From contig QHXQ01000028.1 of assembly GCA_003223935.1 (NCBI GenBank), positions 1-64,000 of the forward strand: a stretch of DNA of 64,000 nucleotides. The letters run 5' to 3'. Position 1 is the stretch's first letter. Every line of letters begins with the position of its first letter. Positions 45,805-53,240 of this stretch are shown here, piece by piece. This DNA is from Acidobacteriota bacterium. Its GTDB lineage: Bacteria > Acidobacteriota > Blastocatellia > Pyrinomonadales > Pyrinomonadaceae. The notes under the pieces were generated by a model. It was not told where the DNA came from, ran no database searches, and was given only the letters and a program-made list of their open reading frames with translations. The position numbers and the translations under genes are program-made.

Positions 45805-45987
45805 GTGTCAGAGAAAACACGACAGAAGAAGGACGGCCAACGCACGGACAAGAAGAACAAACAGATGCGTGATGCGACGAGCGCACGCAAGTCGGGCGGC
45901 AAATCTATGGAGTTGCCGAAGGACAAATCGAATCTCGGCGACAAACCAGAACCGCGCGTGCGCGGCACACGCGGCCGGTCGCAATAG
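45805..45987 (+). CDS. Small basic protein, unknown
   Basis: 60 residues from GTG 45805, with AGGAGG six bases before it, one of the best ribosome sites in the window. The product is very hydrophilic: SEKTRQKKDGQRTDKKNKQM at the start and RVRGTRGRSQ at the end, with about a third Lys or Arg. It is probably disordered and may bind nucleic acid. It lies between the MobB-like and MOSC genes on the same strand. Confidence 0.65.
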   Translation: MSEKTRQKKDGQRTDKKNKQMRDATSARKSGGKSMELPKDKSNLGDKPEPRVRGTRGRSQ

Positions 45988-46016
45988 AGTTTGTTGACGA
46001 CAGCTAATCCCCCAAC

Positions 46017-46511
46017 ATGCAAGCCTACATACATCAACTCAACTGCTCGGACGGCGGCGTGCCGAAGCGGCCCGTGACGGAAGCTATCTTGACGCCGACC
46101 GGCCTTGTCGGTGACCGCGTGGCGAACCCGGATATTCACGGCGGGCCTCTACGCGCGCTCTGTCTCTATTCGCTCGAACGCATCGAAGCACTGCGCGCCG
46201 AAGGTCATCCGATCTATCCCGGCTCGGTCGGCGAGAATGTAACGGTGGCCGGTTTGGACTGGTCTCTGCTCGCGCCCGGCTCACGCCTCGCGCTCGGCGA
46301 TGAAGTCGTCATAGAGATCACGAAACCGTGCAACCCTTGCGACTCAATCGCCGACTCATTCACCGACGGCCGGTTCAAACGCATCTCGCAAAAACTTCAT
46401 CCCGGCGAGTCGCGCCTCTACGCGCGCGTCATCTGCACGGGCCGGCTCGCCGTCGGGCAGAGCGTGCGCTTGTTGTCGAATGGTGTTGACGCGACGCAGG
46501 AAGGAGCATGA
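46017..46511 (+). CDS. MOSC domain protein
   Basis: 164 residues. The MOSC core is complete: GLVGDRVANPDIHGGPLRAL, SVGENVTVAGLDWSLLAPGS, and the Cys-bearing EITKPCNPCDSIADSF. Related YiiM/YuaD proteins and the C-terminus of Mo-cofactor sulfurase bind or transfer the cofactor sulfur; stand-alone proteins of this size act on N-hydroxylated compounds or on metal-sulfur groups. The Cys ligand is present. It directly precedes the nicotinamidase gene. Confidence 0.85.
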   Translation: MQAYIHQLNCSDGGVPKRPVTEAILTPTGLVGDRVANPDIHGGPLRALCLYSLERIEALRAEGHPIYPGSVGENVTVAGLDWSLLAPGSRLALGDEVVIEITKPCNPCDSIADSFTDGRFKRISQKLHPGESRLYARVICTGRLAVGQSVRLLSNGVDATQEGA

Positions 46512-46513
46512 GC

Positions 46514-47146
46514 ATGGTCGTCGCAAACGAACTGCAAGAACAGGCGGCGCTCAACGTGCGCGAACCGCAGCCGCAAGTCAGACGCGCGCTCATCCTCGTT
46601 GACATTCAAAACGATTTTTGTCCCGGCGGCTCGCTCGCCGTCCGCGAAGGCGATCAGATCGTGCCCATCGTCAACGAACTGCAAAAGCGTTTTGATCTGA
46701 TCGTCGCCACGAAGGACTGGCATCCGCAAGGCCATTCAAGCTTCGAGACGCTCTGGCCGCCGCATTGTGTGCAGGGCACACGCGGCGCAGAGTTTGTGCC
46801 CGCGCTCGACACCAGCCGCATCACGCGCACCTTCCTCAAAGGCACAGACATGGAGGTTGATTCCTACAGCGGCTTCTTCGACAACGAACACCGCCGCGCC
46901 ACAGGTCTCGGCGACTACCTCAAAGCGCAAGGCGTCGCAGATGTCGTCATCGTCGGTCTCGCCACCGACTACTGCGTCAAATACACCGCACTCGACGCGC
47001 TCGCGCTCGGCTTCAACACGACGGTCGTCCGCGATGCCTGTCGCGGCGTCGAAGTCAATGCGGGCGACACCGAACGCGCGCTCGCAGAGATGGCCGAGGC
47101 GGGCGCGGAGATCGTCGAGAGCCGTAAGCTGCTTGAGCAACGCTAA
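46514..47146 (+). CDS. pncA: Nicotinamidase, isochorismatase family
   Basis: 210 residues from ATG 46514, spaced seven bases from AGGAG (46502-46506); ATG 46508 would leave only one base. The enzyme hydrolyses nicotinamide to nicotinate in NAD recycling. Catalytic Asp (LILVDIQNDFCPGGS), Lys (TFLKGTD) and Cys (GLATDYCVKYTALDA) are all present, with metal-binding residues in KDWHPQGHSSF. The final FNTTVVRDACRGVEVNAGDT is typical of PncA. It follows the MOSC gene closely, in the same transcript. Confidence 0.92.
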   Translation: MVVANELQEQAALNVREPQPQVRRALILVDIQNDFCPGGSLAVREGDQIVPIVNELQKRFDLIVATKDWHPQGHSSFETLWPPHCVQGTRGAEFVPALDTSRITRTFLKGTDMEVDSYSGFFDNEHRRATGLGDYLKAQGVADVVIVGLATDYCVKYTALDALALGFNTTVVRDACRGVEVNAGDTERALAEMAEAGAEIVESRKLLEQR

Positions 47147-47169
47147 GCTTTGCTCGTCTGTCCACACCT

Positions 47170-48189
47170 TCACCAACGCTCTTGCAATTCAACCAGACCC
47201 GGCGGCGCGCTCGTCATACGCACGTCGAGCTTGAGACTTGTCTCGATGTAAGCCGAAGCGTTGTGCAGACGGAGCGAGAATGCCCAATCTCTATCGAAGG
47301 TGATCAGGAGCGTGTTGTCGGAATGCGGCTTGAACGCGACGGCTTGCAGTCTGGTCGGCAACGAGAGGCGCGTGATTTGAACGATGGACTTATTCACGGC
47401 CGCGTTCTGCTTACTCACGTTCGGCGTTTGACCGAGCGTGCCTGCGAATGAAAACGCCTGCACAGTCGTCGTGCGCGTGGGCATTGAGACGATCAGTTTG
47501 TAGAAGTCTTGCCGGCCGAGAAAGTATGCGACGAGTGCTGACGGCGCGTCCGTGTGTTGCCGCGCCAGTCGTTCGAGTTGTGCGGCGAGCGCGAGCAGCA
47601 CGGGGCGATAGAAGCGCGCGGCCTTTTCCTGTTCGGTCAGATGCAGCGCGCTCCAGTGTGCGCCGATGGCCGACTGTCGTTCGAGTTCGGTGAAGACAGG
47701 GGCGATTGTCTCGAAGTAGGCGGCATCGCATGGGTGGTTCGTCCAGTGCTGGCAGAAGTCGAGCGTGCGGGCGAGGCGCGGGTTCTTTGCCACGTCGTTG
47801 TTATGTTTGACCGAGACGCCGAGCGTCCAACCGCGCGCGCTCTCAACGACGACATCGCGCACGTCGCCCGCCTCGCCTTGCACGTCCGCCTGTATCCGCA
47901 ACGTGAAGCGTTCGTCTTGCGCGGGCGCTTGCAACACAGGTTCAAGCCGCGCAAGCAGACGCACGCCGGCCCGTGCGCCGAGATCATATTTGGCGCGCGC
48001 CTCATCTGCGAGCGCGTCGTAGCGATGATGCGCTGTGCGCGCCGCGTCTGAATCGGTGAGCGCAGCTTGTGCGCCGCGCGTGTTGAGCGCGGCGAGCAAT
48101 GCGGCGGCGACCGCATACTCCAAAGCCTTGCCGTAAGCCTGCTGCTTCTGCGCGAGCAACGCGGACAGAAAAGTGTATGAATCGCTCAT
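47170..48189 (-). CDS. HaeIII-like restriction endonuclease
   Basis: 339 residues from ATG 48189 (a TTG eight codons upstream is the alternative; neither has a ribosome site). The family signature of HaeIII-type enzymes is visible: IQADVQGEAGDVRDVVVESA followed by WTLGVSVKHNNDVAKNPRLA, where Asp109/Asp112 and Lys128 form a PD-(D/E)xK-like site. QHWTNHPCDAAYF and SFAGTLGQTPNVSKQ also fit. The known enzyme cuts GGCC. No cytosine methyltransferase lies within reach. GGCC is common here (three sites in twelve bases at 25371-25382), so the chromosome must be protected from elsewhere, or the enzyme must differ or be inactive. Confidence 0.75.
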   Translation of the reverse strand: MSDSYTFLSALLAQKQQAYGKALEYAVAAALLAALNTRGAQAALTDSDAARTAHHRYDALADEARAKYDLGARAGVRLLARLEPVLQAPAQDERFTLRIQADVQGEAGDVRDVVVESARGWTLGVSVKHNNDVAKNPRLARTLDFCQHWTNHPCDAAYFETIAPVFTELERQSAIGAHWSALHLTEQEKAARFYRPVLLALAAQLERLARQHTDAPSALVAYFLGRQDFYKLIVSMPTRTTTVQAFSFAGTLGQTPNVSKQNAAVNKSIVQITRLSLPTRLQAVAFKPHSDNTLLITFDRDWAFSLRLHNASAYIETSLKLDVRMTSAPPGLVELQERW

Positions 48190-48307
48190 GCTATTAGAGG
48201 TGTGTGAGTACAACAGACCCGCGCGCTAACGCTCAGACAATTCGCATTCAATCGCAAACCGCGCCAGCCGTCAACGTCTCCTGCAACCCGCCACACCAAC
48301 CGAGCGA

Positions 48308-48346
48308 CTGTGTGTAGCCACACAGAGCGATGTGTACCCGCACACA
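48308..48346. promoter_or_regulatory. Twin palindromes upstream of the endonuclease and propeller genes
   Basis: CTGTGTG-TAGC-CACACAG (48308-48325) and TGTGT-ACCCGC-ACACA (48331-48346) share the form TGTGTA...CACACAG. Their centres are 22 bases apart, about two helical turns. They lie in the 280-base spacer between the divergent endonuclease and propeller genes. A dimeric regulator binding both is plausible; no controller gene is adjacent. Confidence 0.5.
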
Positions 48347-48471
48347 GGCATGAGCGTTCGCGCTGCCGGCCCCTGCGCCGTACTAACGCAAGCGGGCGCT
48401 GTCTCGCGGCACGTATTCGATTGGTCAGACGCGCGCTGATAATCCACACAGCGCTCGGCGGCTGAGCCAGT

Positions 48472-50646
48472 ATGAAAAAACTTAACCACAAAAGGCAGTT
48501 TTCGGTTTTCAGTCTTCGGTTTCCAGTTTTCAGTAAGTGCCGCCAACTGAAAACTGAAAACCGAAGACTGAAAACAGTTCTTCGCTACCGCAAACTGCTT
48601 GCTGCCCTGTCCGTCTTAATGCTCATCGGCGCATTGTTCGGCGCATGGCGCATCAAGCGCGATGCTAGTGCGCGACTTGAACGCGAGCGCGCGCGGTTGG
48701 CACGCGAGGGCTTGATCCCGTTTGAGCTAAAACCGCGCTTACCTTTGCGACGAACTGAAATTCAACTCTGGCAAGACACACAGCACGTCCGCGCCGTCGC
48801 GCGCTTCCGCGATTCATACTTTGCTGCCACCGACGGCGGCCTACTCGAACTCTCACAGACGGGCGCGACCTTACGACACTACACGGTGCTCGACGGTCTG
48901 CCCGAAAGCGATCTGACCAGTCTCGCCGCTTGGAACGGTCGGCTGTTTATCGGCACGCGCACGCAAGGTCTCGCAGCTTTCGACGGCGAACACTTTGAAC
49001 AATACCATTGGCCGGATCGCAAACCACAAGCAATCACTACGCTCGACACAGACGACGGGCGCTTGCTCATCGGCACGTTCGCGGGCGGCCTTGTTGAGTT
49101 CGACGGCCGGCAATTCAGAGAGCGCAACGCGAGCGCGGATGCGAAACGTCTGCCCGCGATCAACTGTCTCGCGCGTGATGGCGCGCGGCTCTACGTCGGT
49201 ACGTTCGCCGACGGCCTGTGGCTCAATGAAGCCGGTCGTTGGCTGCACTTCACCACCGAACAGGGCTTGCCCTCGAACCGCGTCGTCGGCATCGTCGCAG
49301 ATGATGAGCGCCTGTTCGTCGCTACCGATTTCGGTCTCGCACTTGCGCCGGTCAATAGTCTATTGAGTGCGCAGCAGACGCAGGCGCAAGTTTTCCAAAC
49401 TATCGCCACGCTGCCGTCGCTCGCCAGCGCACAACGCTTCGGTCAGCAAATCCTACTTTGCACGGACGATGGGCAACTGTTCGCGCTCAACACAGACGAC
49501 CGACGCGGGCCGCGCCTAACATCGCTCGCGTGGCGCGGCGCGCAAGATCAATCGGTGTCATTAACCGATTGCCGTCTGCTCGCGCTCGACGATGAACTCT
49601 GGTTACTTACAAGCGCTGGCATACGCCGCACGCACGCCAGCGCGTCGGGTGCAGACTCTGATTCAGTCAACGCAGCCCGCGCTGGTTTCAAACTCGCGCC
49701 CTTCATTCAGCCGAACACGCCGCGCACGCTGGCGAGCAACGCAGTCGCCGCACTCGCGCTCGACGGCGCGGGTCGGCTCTGGGCCGGCAGTTTTCGCGAT
49801 GGCGTAGCGTTGCTTACAACAGACGGGCGCATGCTCACGCAAATCCAGACGGAGACCGCGCGCGAGATCAACGCGCTCGTCGTTGAGCCGAACACGAACG
49901 CGCTGCTCGCCGCCACCTCGCAAGGTCTCGTGCGCTTCGATGCGAGCTTGCATGCGACGCGCACGACTGCAACAGATGGTCTGTTGAGTAACGCGATTAC
50001 GCATGTCGCGCTCTTGCCGTCGCAGCCCGCGCAGGGGAGTGAAGCGCAGACAGCAGCAATCGGCGTGGCGCATCACGCGCAGTCTGCGGCATTGGTCTGC
50101 GCGACGAGTCGCGGTCTCAGTCTCAACATGCAGGGGCGTTGGCGCGGGCTGACGACGGTGCAGGGCCTACCGAACAACAGTCTCTACGCGCTGCTCGCGC
50201 ACGGGCGCACGCTCTATGTCGGCACGCTCGGCGGTCTCGCCCAAGTCGAAACCGGGCGTGTCGTGCGCGTCTTCACGGACGCCAATTCAAAGTTGACGCA
50301 CAACTGGGTGACGGCGCTCGCGTCTGCGGGCGAGCGCATCTTCGTCGGCACATATGGCGGCGGCGTGTTTGAACTGATGCCGTCGGGCGAGTTGCAACCG
50401 TTCGCGCACGAGACGGGCGCGCTCGTCGTCAACCCGAACGCCCTGTGGAGCGATGGCGCGCGGCTCTACGCAGGCACGCTCGATGGTGCGTGGGTCTTCG
50501 ACCTGCGCGCGCAGCGTTGGACGCATCTGCAAGCTGAACTGCCTGCACCGACCGTGCTCAGCGTCACGGGCGATGAACGTTTCGTTTACTTCGGCACAAC
50601 CAACGGCATCGCACGCATTGAGATGAGTTACTTCAAACAGCCATGA
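48472..50646 (+). CDS. Membrane-anchored beta-propeller protein
   Basis: 724 residues. One membrane helix (KLLAALSVLMLIGALFGAWR, about 43-62) follows an N-terminus that translates a heptamer repeat, so the first ~38 residues may be accidental. The rest is a string of beta-propeller blades of the two-component-regulator type (Reg_prop): HYTVLDGLPESDLTSLAAWN, LFIGTRTQGLAAFDGEHF, LTTVQGLPNNSLYALLAHGR. Such propellers sense ligands outside the membrane in hybrid regulators, but no kinase is attached here. No ribosome site before 48472. It overlaps the next gene (ATGA) and starts the five-gene cluster. Confidence 0.8.
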   Translation: MKKLNHKRQFSVFSLRFPVFSKCRQLKTENRRLKTVLRYRKLLAALSVLMLIGALFGAWRIKRDASARLERERARLAREGLIPFELKPRLPLRRTEIQLWQDTQHVRAVARFRDSYFAATDGGLLELSQTGATLRHYTVLDGLPESDLTSLAAWNGRLFIGTRTQGLAAFDGEHFEQYHWPDRKPQAITTLDTDDGRLLIGTFAGGLVEFDGRQFRERNASADAKRLPAINCLARDGARLYVGTFADGLWLNEAGRWLHFTTEQGLPSNRVVGIVADDERLFVATDFGLALAPVNSLLSAQQTQAQVFQTIATLPSLASAQRFGQQILLCTDDGQLFALNTDDRRGPRLTSLAWRGAQDQSVSLTDCRLLALDDELWLLTSAGIRRTHASASGADSDSVNAARAGFKLAPFIQPNTPRTLASNAVAALALDGAGRLWAGSFRDGVALLTTDGRMLTQIQTETAREINALVVEPNTNALLAATSQGLVRFDASLHATRTTATDGLLSNAITHVALLPSQPAQGSEAQTAAIGVAHHAQSAALVCATSRGLSLNMQGRWRGLTTVQGLPNNSLYALLAHGRTLYVGTLGGLAQVETGRVVRVFTDANSKLTHNWVTALASAGERIFVGTYGGGVFELMPSGELQPFAHETGALVVNPNALWSDGARLYAGTLDGAWVFDLRAQRWTHLQAELPAPTVLSVTGDERFVYFGTTNGIARIEMSYFKQP
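48499..48579. repeat. Heptamer inverted repeat within the start of the propeller gene
   Basis: Five units TTTTCGG TTTTCAG TCTTCGG TTTCCAG TTTTCAG (48499-48533) are followed, after 13 bases, by inverted units CTGAAAA CTGAAAA CCGAAGA CTGAAAA (48547-48574). They encode residues ~10-36 of the annotated protein. The mRNA would fold into a strong hairpin just after the start codon. Confidence 0.85.
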
Positions 50647-53240
50647 AGAGATGTGCCGACGAGCAACACACGAGCGGGCGCGCAGACGAAAAAGAGATGA
50701 ACCACGAAATCACACGAACCGGCACGAAGCACAGACGAAGAACGGAGCGATCTTTTTTGTTTCGTGCTGGTGCTCATCTTTCGTTTCGTGTCGCGTCGTG
50801 TGGTTTCGTGGTTGCTTTTTTCTGGCTCGCACTCGTCTGTCCGTTGCGTCAAAGCTCCGCGCAATCGGGTGTGCTCGTGCCTTCGTCGCGCACGGACAAG
50901 CCGGATGAGCGACTGCTGTCGTTGCAGGTGATGAACGTTGATGTGCTGATTGACAATCAACATGCGCGCGTGCGCGTCCGGCAAATCTTCGACAATCACA
51001 CGGCGCAGGCGCTTGAAGGCAAGTACCTGTTCGCGCTCCCGCCCGCCGCTTCGATCTCAGATTTCGCCGTCTGGGATGCAGACACGCGCATCCCCGGCGT
51101 GATGCTTGAGAAGCGCCGCGCCAACGCCATCTACAGTCAACTCAAACAACCGCAGATCGATCCCGGTCTGTTGCAGCAGGATGATGAACACGAGGGCCGC
51201 GCCGCTTTCAACGCGAAGGTCTGGCCCATTCCGGCTTACGGCACGAAGCGCGTCGAGATGGAGTACACGGAGATGCTGCCGGTCGAGGGCTTGAGTTCAC
51301 ATTTCACCTTTCCGTTGAAACCATCATTCGGCGATCCGCAACACGTCGGCGAGTTCAGCCTGCACCTGCACGTCTTGAACGATTACCCGTTCGCGCCCAT
51401 CACGCAAACAGCGCAGGCTTACTCGCTCAACGTGACGACGACGAGCGCGCACGAGTTTGAGGCCGAGTTTCAAGCGCGCGACATCGAACTCAAAGAAGAT
51501 TTCTCGTTCGACTATCGCATTGACACGGACGCGAGCGCGCTCTCGTTTATCGCCTATCGCGCGCCCGAACAGATCAGCGCCTACGACTTACGCGATCCGG
51601 CTCTCGCCGCGCGCAACCCCGACGGCTACTTCGCCGCCCGCGCCATCTTCAACGAACAGCACGCGCGGTTTAATAACGAGCGACCGGCCGGCGAGCAATC
51701 AACACCACATCAAACGCGCCATCTGATCATCCTCTTCGACACGTCGCTCTCGATGTACGGCGACAAACTCGCGCGCGCGGTTGAGGCGCTCGATTACTTC
51801 CTGCACAGCTTGACCCCGCAAGACAGTTTCAATCTCGTCCTCTTCAACGAAGACGCAAGCACCTTTGCGCCGTCGCCCGTCAACGCGACGCCGGAGCAGG
51901 TCGAGCAAGCGTTGGCCTTTGTCAAAGGCTCGCTGCTCGGCGGCGGCACAGACTTGCGCAAGGCGCTGACGAAAGGACTTGAGCTTGCGGCCACACTGCC
52001 CGCAGGCGAACGCAGCCTCGTCCTCATCTCCGACGCCAACCCGACGCTCGGCACGACGAATATCAAACAGATCATGCAGCTATTCGACAATGAAGAGAAG
52101 TCGGGCGGACGACGCAGAGGCGCACAAGATAACAACAGAAATGAACGAGCCGACGCGCCCGCGCCGTTGCGCGTCTTCGCCTTCGCATTGGGGCGCGATG
52201 CGAATCAGACGTTATTGGAAACGCTCGCACAAAAGACGCACGGCTACTTCGCCAGCGCGCGCGAGACCGAAGACGTCACGACGCAGTTGCAACTCTTCTT
52301 CGCCAAAGTCGGCGTGCCTTCAATCGAGGGCCTGCACTTCACGGCGACGGATCAAGCAAACTTCTATCAAATCTATGCTACGCCCGAAGCGCACAGCTTC
52401 GATGGCTCAAGCGTCGCCTTCGTCGGTCGTTATAAAAAGCCTGAGCCGCAAACAAGCGTGAGCGTCGAAGGGCAATACAGCACGACAGCGATCAATCTCG
52501 CGCGCGCAGTCGCGCTGCCCGAATTCGACGACACACACGAGCATCTGCCGCGCGTGTGGGCGCGCGCGCGCGTTGATGCGCTCTTGCGCGAGATGGATTT
52601 GAACGGCGAGCGCGAAGACTACATCGCAGAGATCATTCGCCTCGCGCAGAAATATAAGTTCGTCACGCCGTACACGGCTTTTCTCGCTGCGCCGCGCGCG
52701 CTCTTGCGCCCGCGTCTGATCCAACCGGGCGATCCGGTCTTGCGCGTCAAGACTGATGAATCAATCAAGTCTGTCTTCGCCGTGCTGCCGTTTGGCGAGA
52801 CGCTGCCCTTGAAGTTTCTCGCCGATGAAGGCGTCTGGGAGGTGCGCTTCCTCGCGCCCGCTTGGTTGCCCGACGGCGCGTATCGTTGCCGTCTGCTGCT
52901 TACGGACAGAGACGGGCATGGGCTTCAAGAAGAGAAAAGTTTTGTGGTTGACAGTCACGCGCCGAAGTTGCGCGTGAGCGTGCCGGCAGAGACTGTGCGC
53001 GCGGGCGATGAGTTGCCCGTGCGCGTTGCGGCAGACAGCGACACTGTGCGGCTCGTGGCGAAATTTTACGGCGCGCAGCCCGTGCAACTTTACTGGTCGG
53101 ACAAAGAGCAGGCGAACACGGGTCGCTTGCGCATACCTGCGACGCTCGCCGCCGGTCAATACGTGTTGACCGTGACGGCTGAAGACTTCGCGCATAACCA
53201 GTCGAGCGCAGAGGTGCGACTCGAAGTGATTGGAAGATGA
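50643..53240 (+). CDS. VIT and von Willebrand A domain protein
   Basis: 865 residues, exported: a hydrophobic signal (CGFVVAFFWLALVCPLR) lies after ~50 residues that come from an inverted repeat. The VIT domain follows at about 90-225 (VLIDNQHARVRVRQIFDNHT, EGKYLFALPPAASISDF). The vWA domain is at about 355-560 with an intact MIDAS: DTSLS in LIILFDTSLSMYGDKLARA, Thr in GGGTDLRKAL and Asp in LISDANPTL. A beta-rich C-terminal part (about 700-865) ends the protein. VIT-vWA proteins resemble inter-alpha-trypsin inhibitor heavy chains and bind partners through metal. The start overlaps the propeller stop (ATGA). Its own stop overlaps the next start. Confidence 0.88.
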   Translation: MKRCADEQHTSGRADEKEMNHEITRTGTKHRRRTERSFLFRAGAHLSFRVASCGFVVAFFWLALVCPLRQSSAQSGVLVPSSRTDKPDERLLSLQVMNVDVLIDNQHARVRVRQIFDNHTAQALEGKYLFALPPAASISDFAVWDADTRIPGVMLEKRRANAIYSQLKQPQIDPGLLQQDDEHEGRAAFNAKVWPIPAYGTKRVEMEYTEMLPVEGLSSHFTFPLKPSFGDPQHVGEFSLHLHVLNDYPFAPITQTAQAYSLNVTTTSAHEFEAEFQARDIELKEDFSFDYRIDTDASALSFIAYRAPEQISAYDLRDPALAARNPDGYFAARAIFNEQHARFNNERPAGEQSTPHQTRHLIILFDTSLSMYGDKLARAVEALDYFLHSLTPQDSFNLVLFNEDASTFAPSPVNATPEQVEQALAFVKGSLLGGGTDLRKALTKGLELAATLPAGERSLVLISDANPTLGTTNIKQIMQLFDNEEKSGGRRRGAQDNNRNERADAPAPLRVFAFALGRDANQTLLETLAQKTHGYFASARETEDVTTQLQLFFAKVGVPSIEGLHFTATDQANFYQIYATPEAHSFDGSSVAFVGRYKKPEPQTSVSVEGQYSTTAINLARAVALPEFDDTHEHLPRVWARARVDALLREMDLNGEREDYIAEIIRLAQKYKFVTPYTAFLAAPRALLRPRLIQPGDPVLRVKTDESIKSVFAVLPFGETLPLKFLADEGVWEVRFLAPAWLPDGAYRCRLLLTDRDGHGLQEEKSFVVDSHAPKLRVSVPAETVRAGDELPVRVAADSDTVRLVAKFYGAQPVQLYWSDKEQANTGRLRIPATLAAGQYVLTVTAEDFAHNQSSAEVRLEVIGR
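50700..50813. repeat. Decamer-spaced inverted repeat within the start of the VIT-vWA gene
   Basis: AACCACGAAATCACACGA (50700-50717) pairs with TCGTGTGGTTTCGTGGTT (50796-50813) at 17 of 18 positions. CACGAA recurs every ten bases in the left arm (three times), and its inverse in the right arm. It encodes residues ~20-57, from NHEITR to the signal peptide. Confidence 0.8.
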
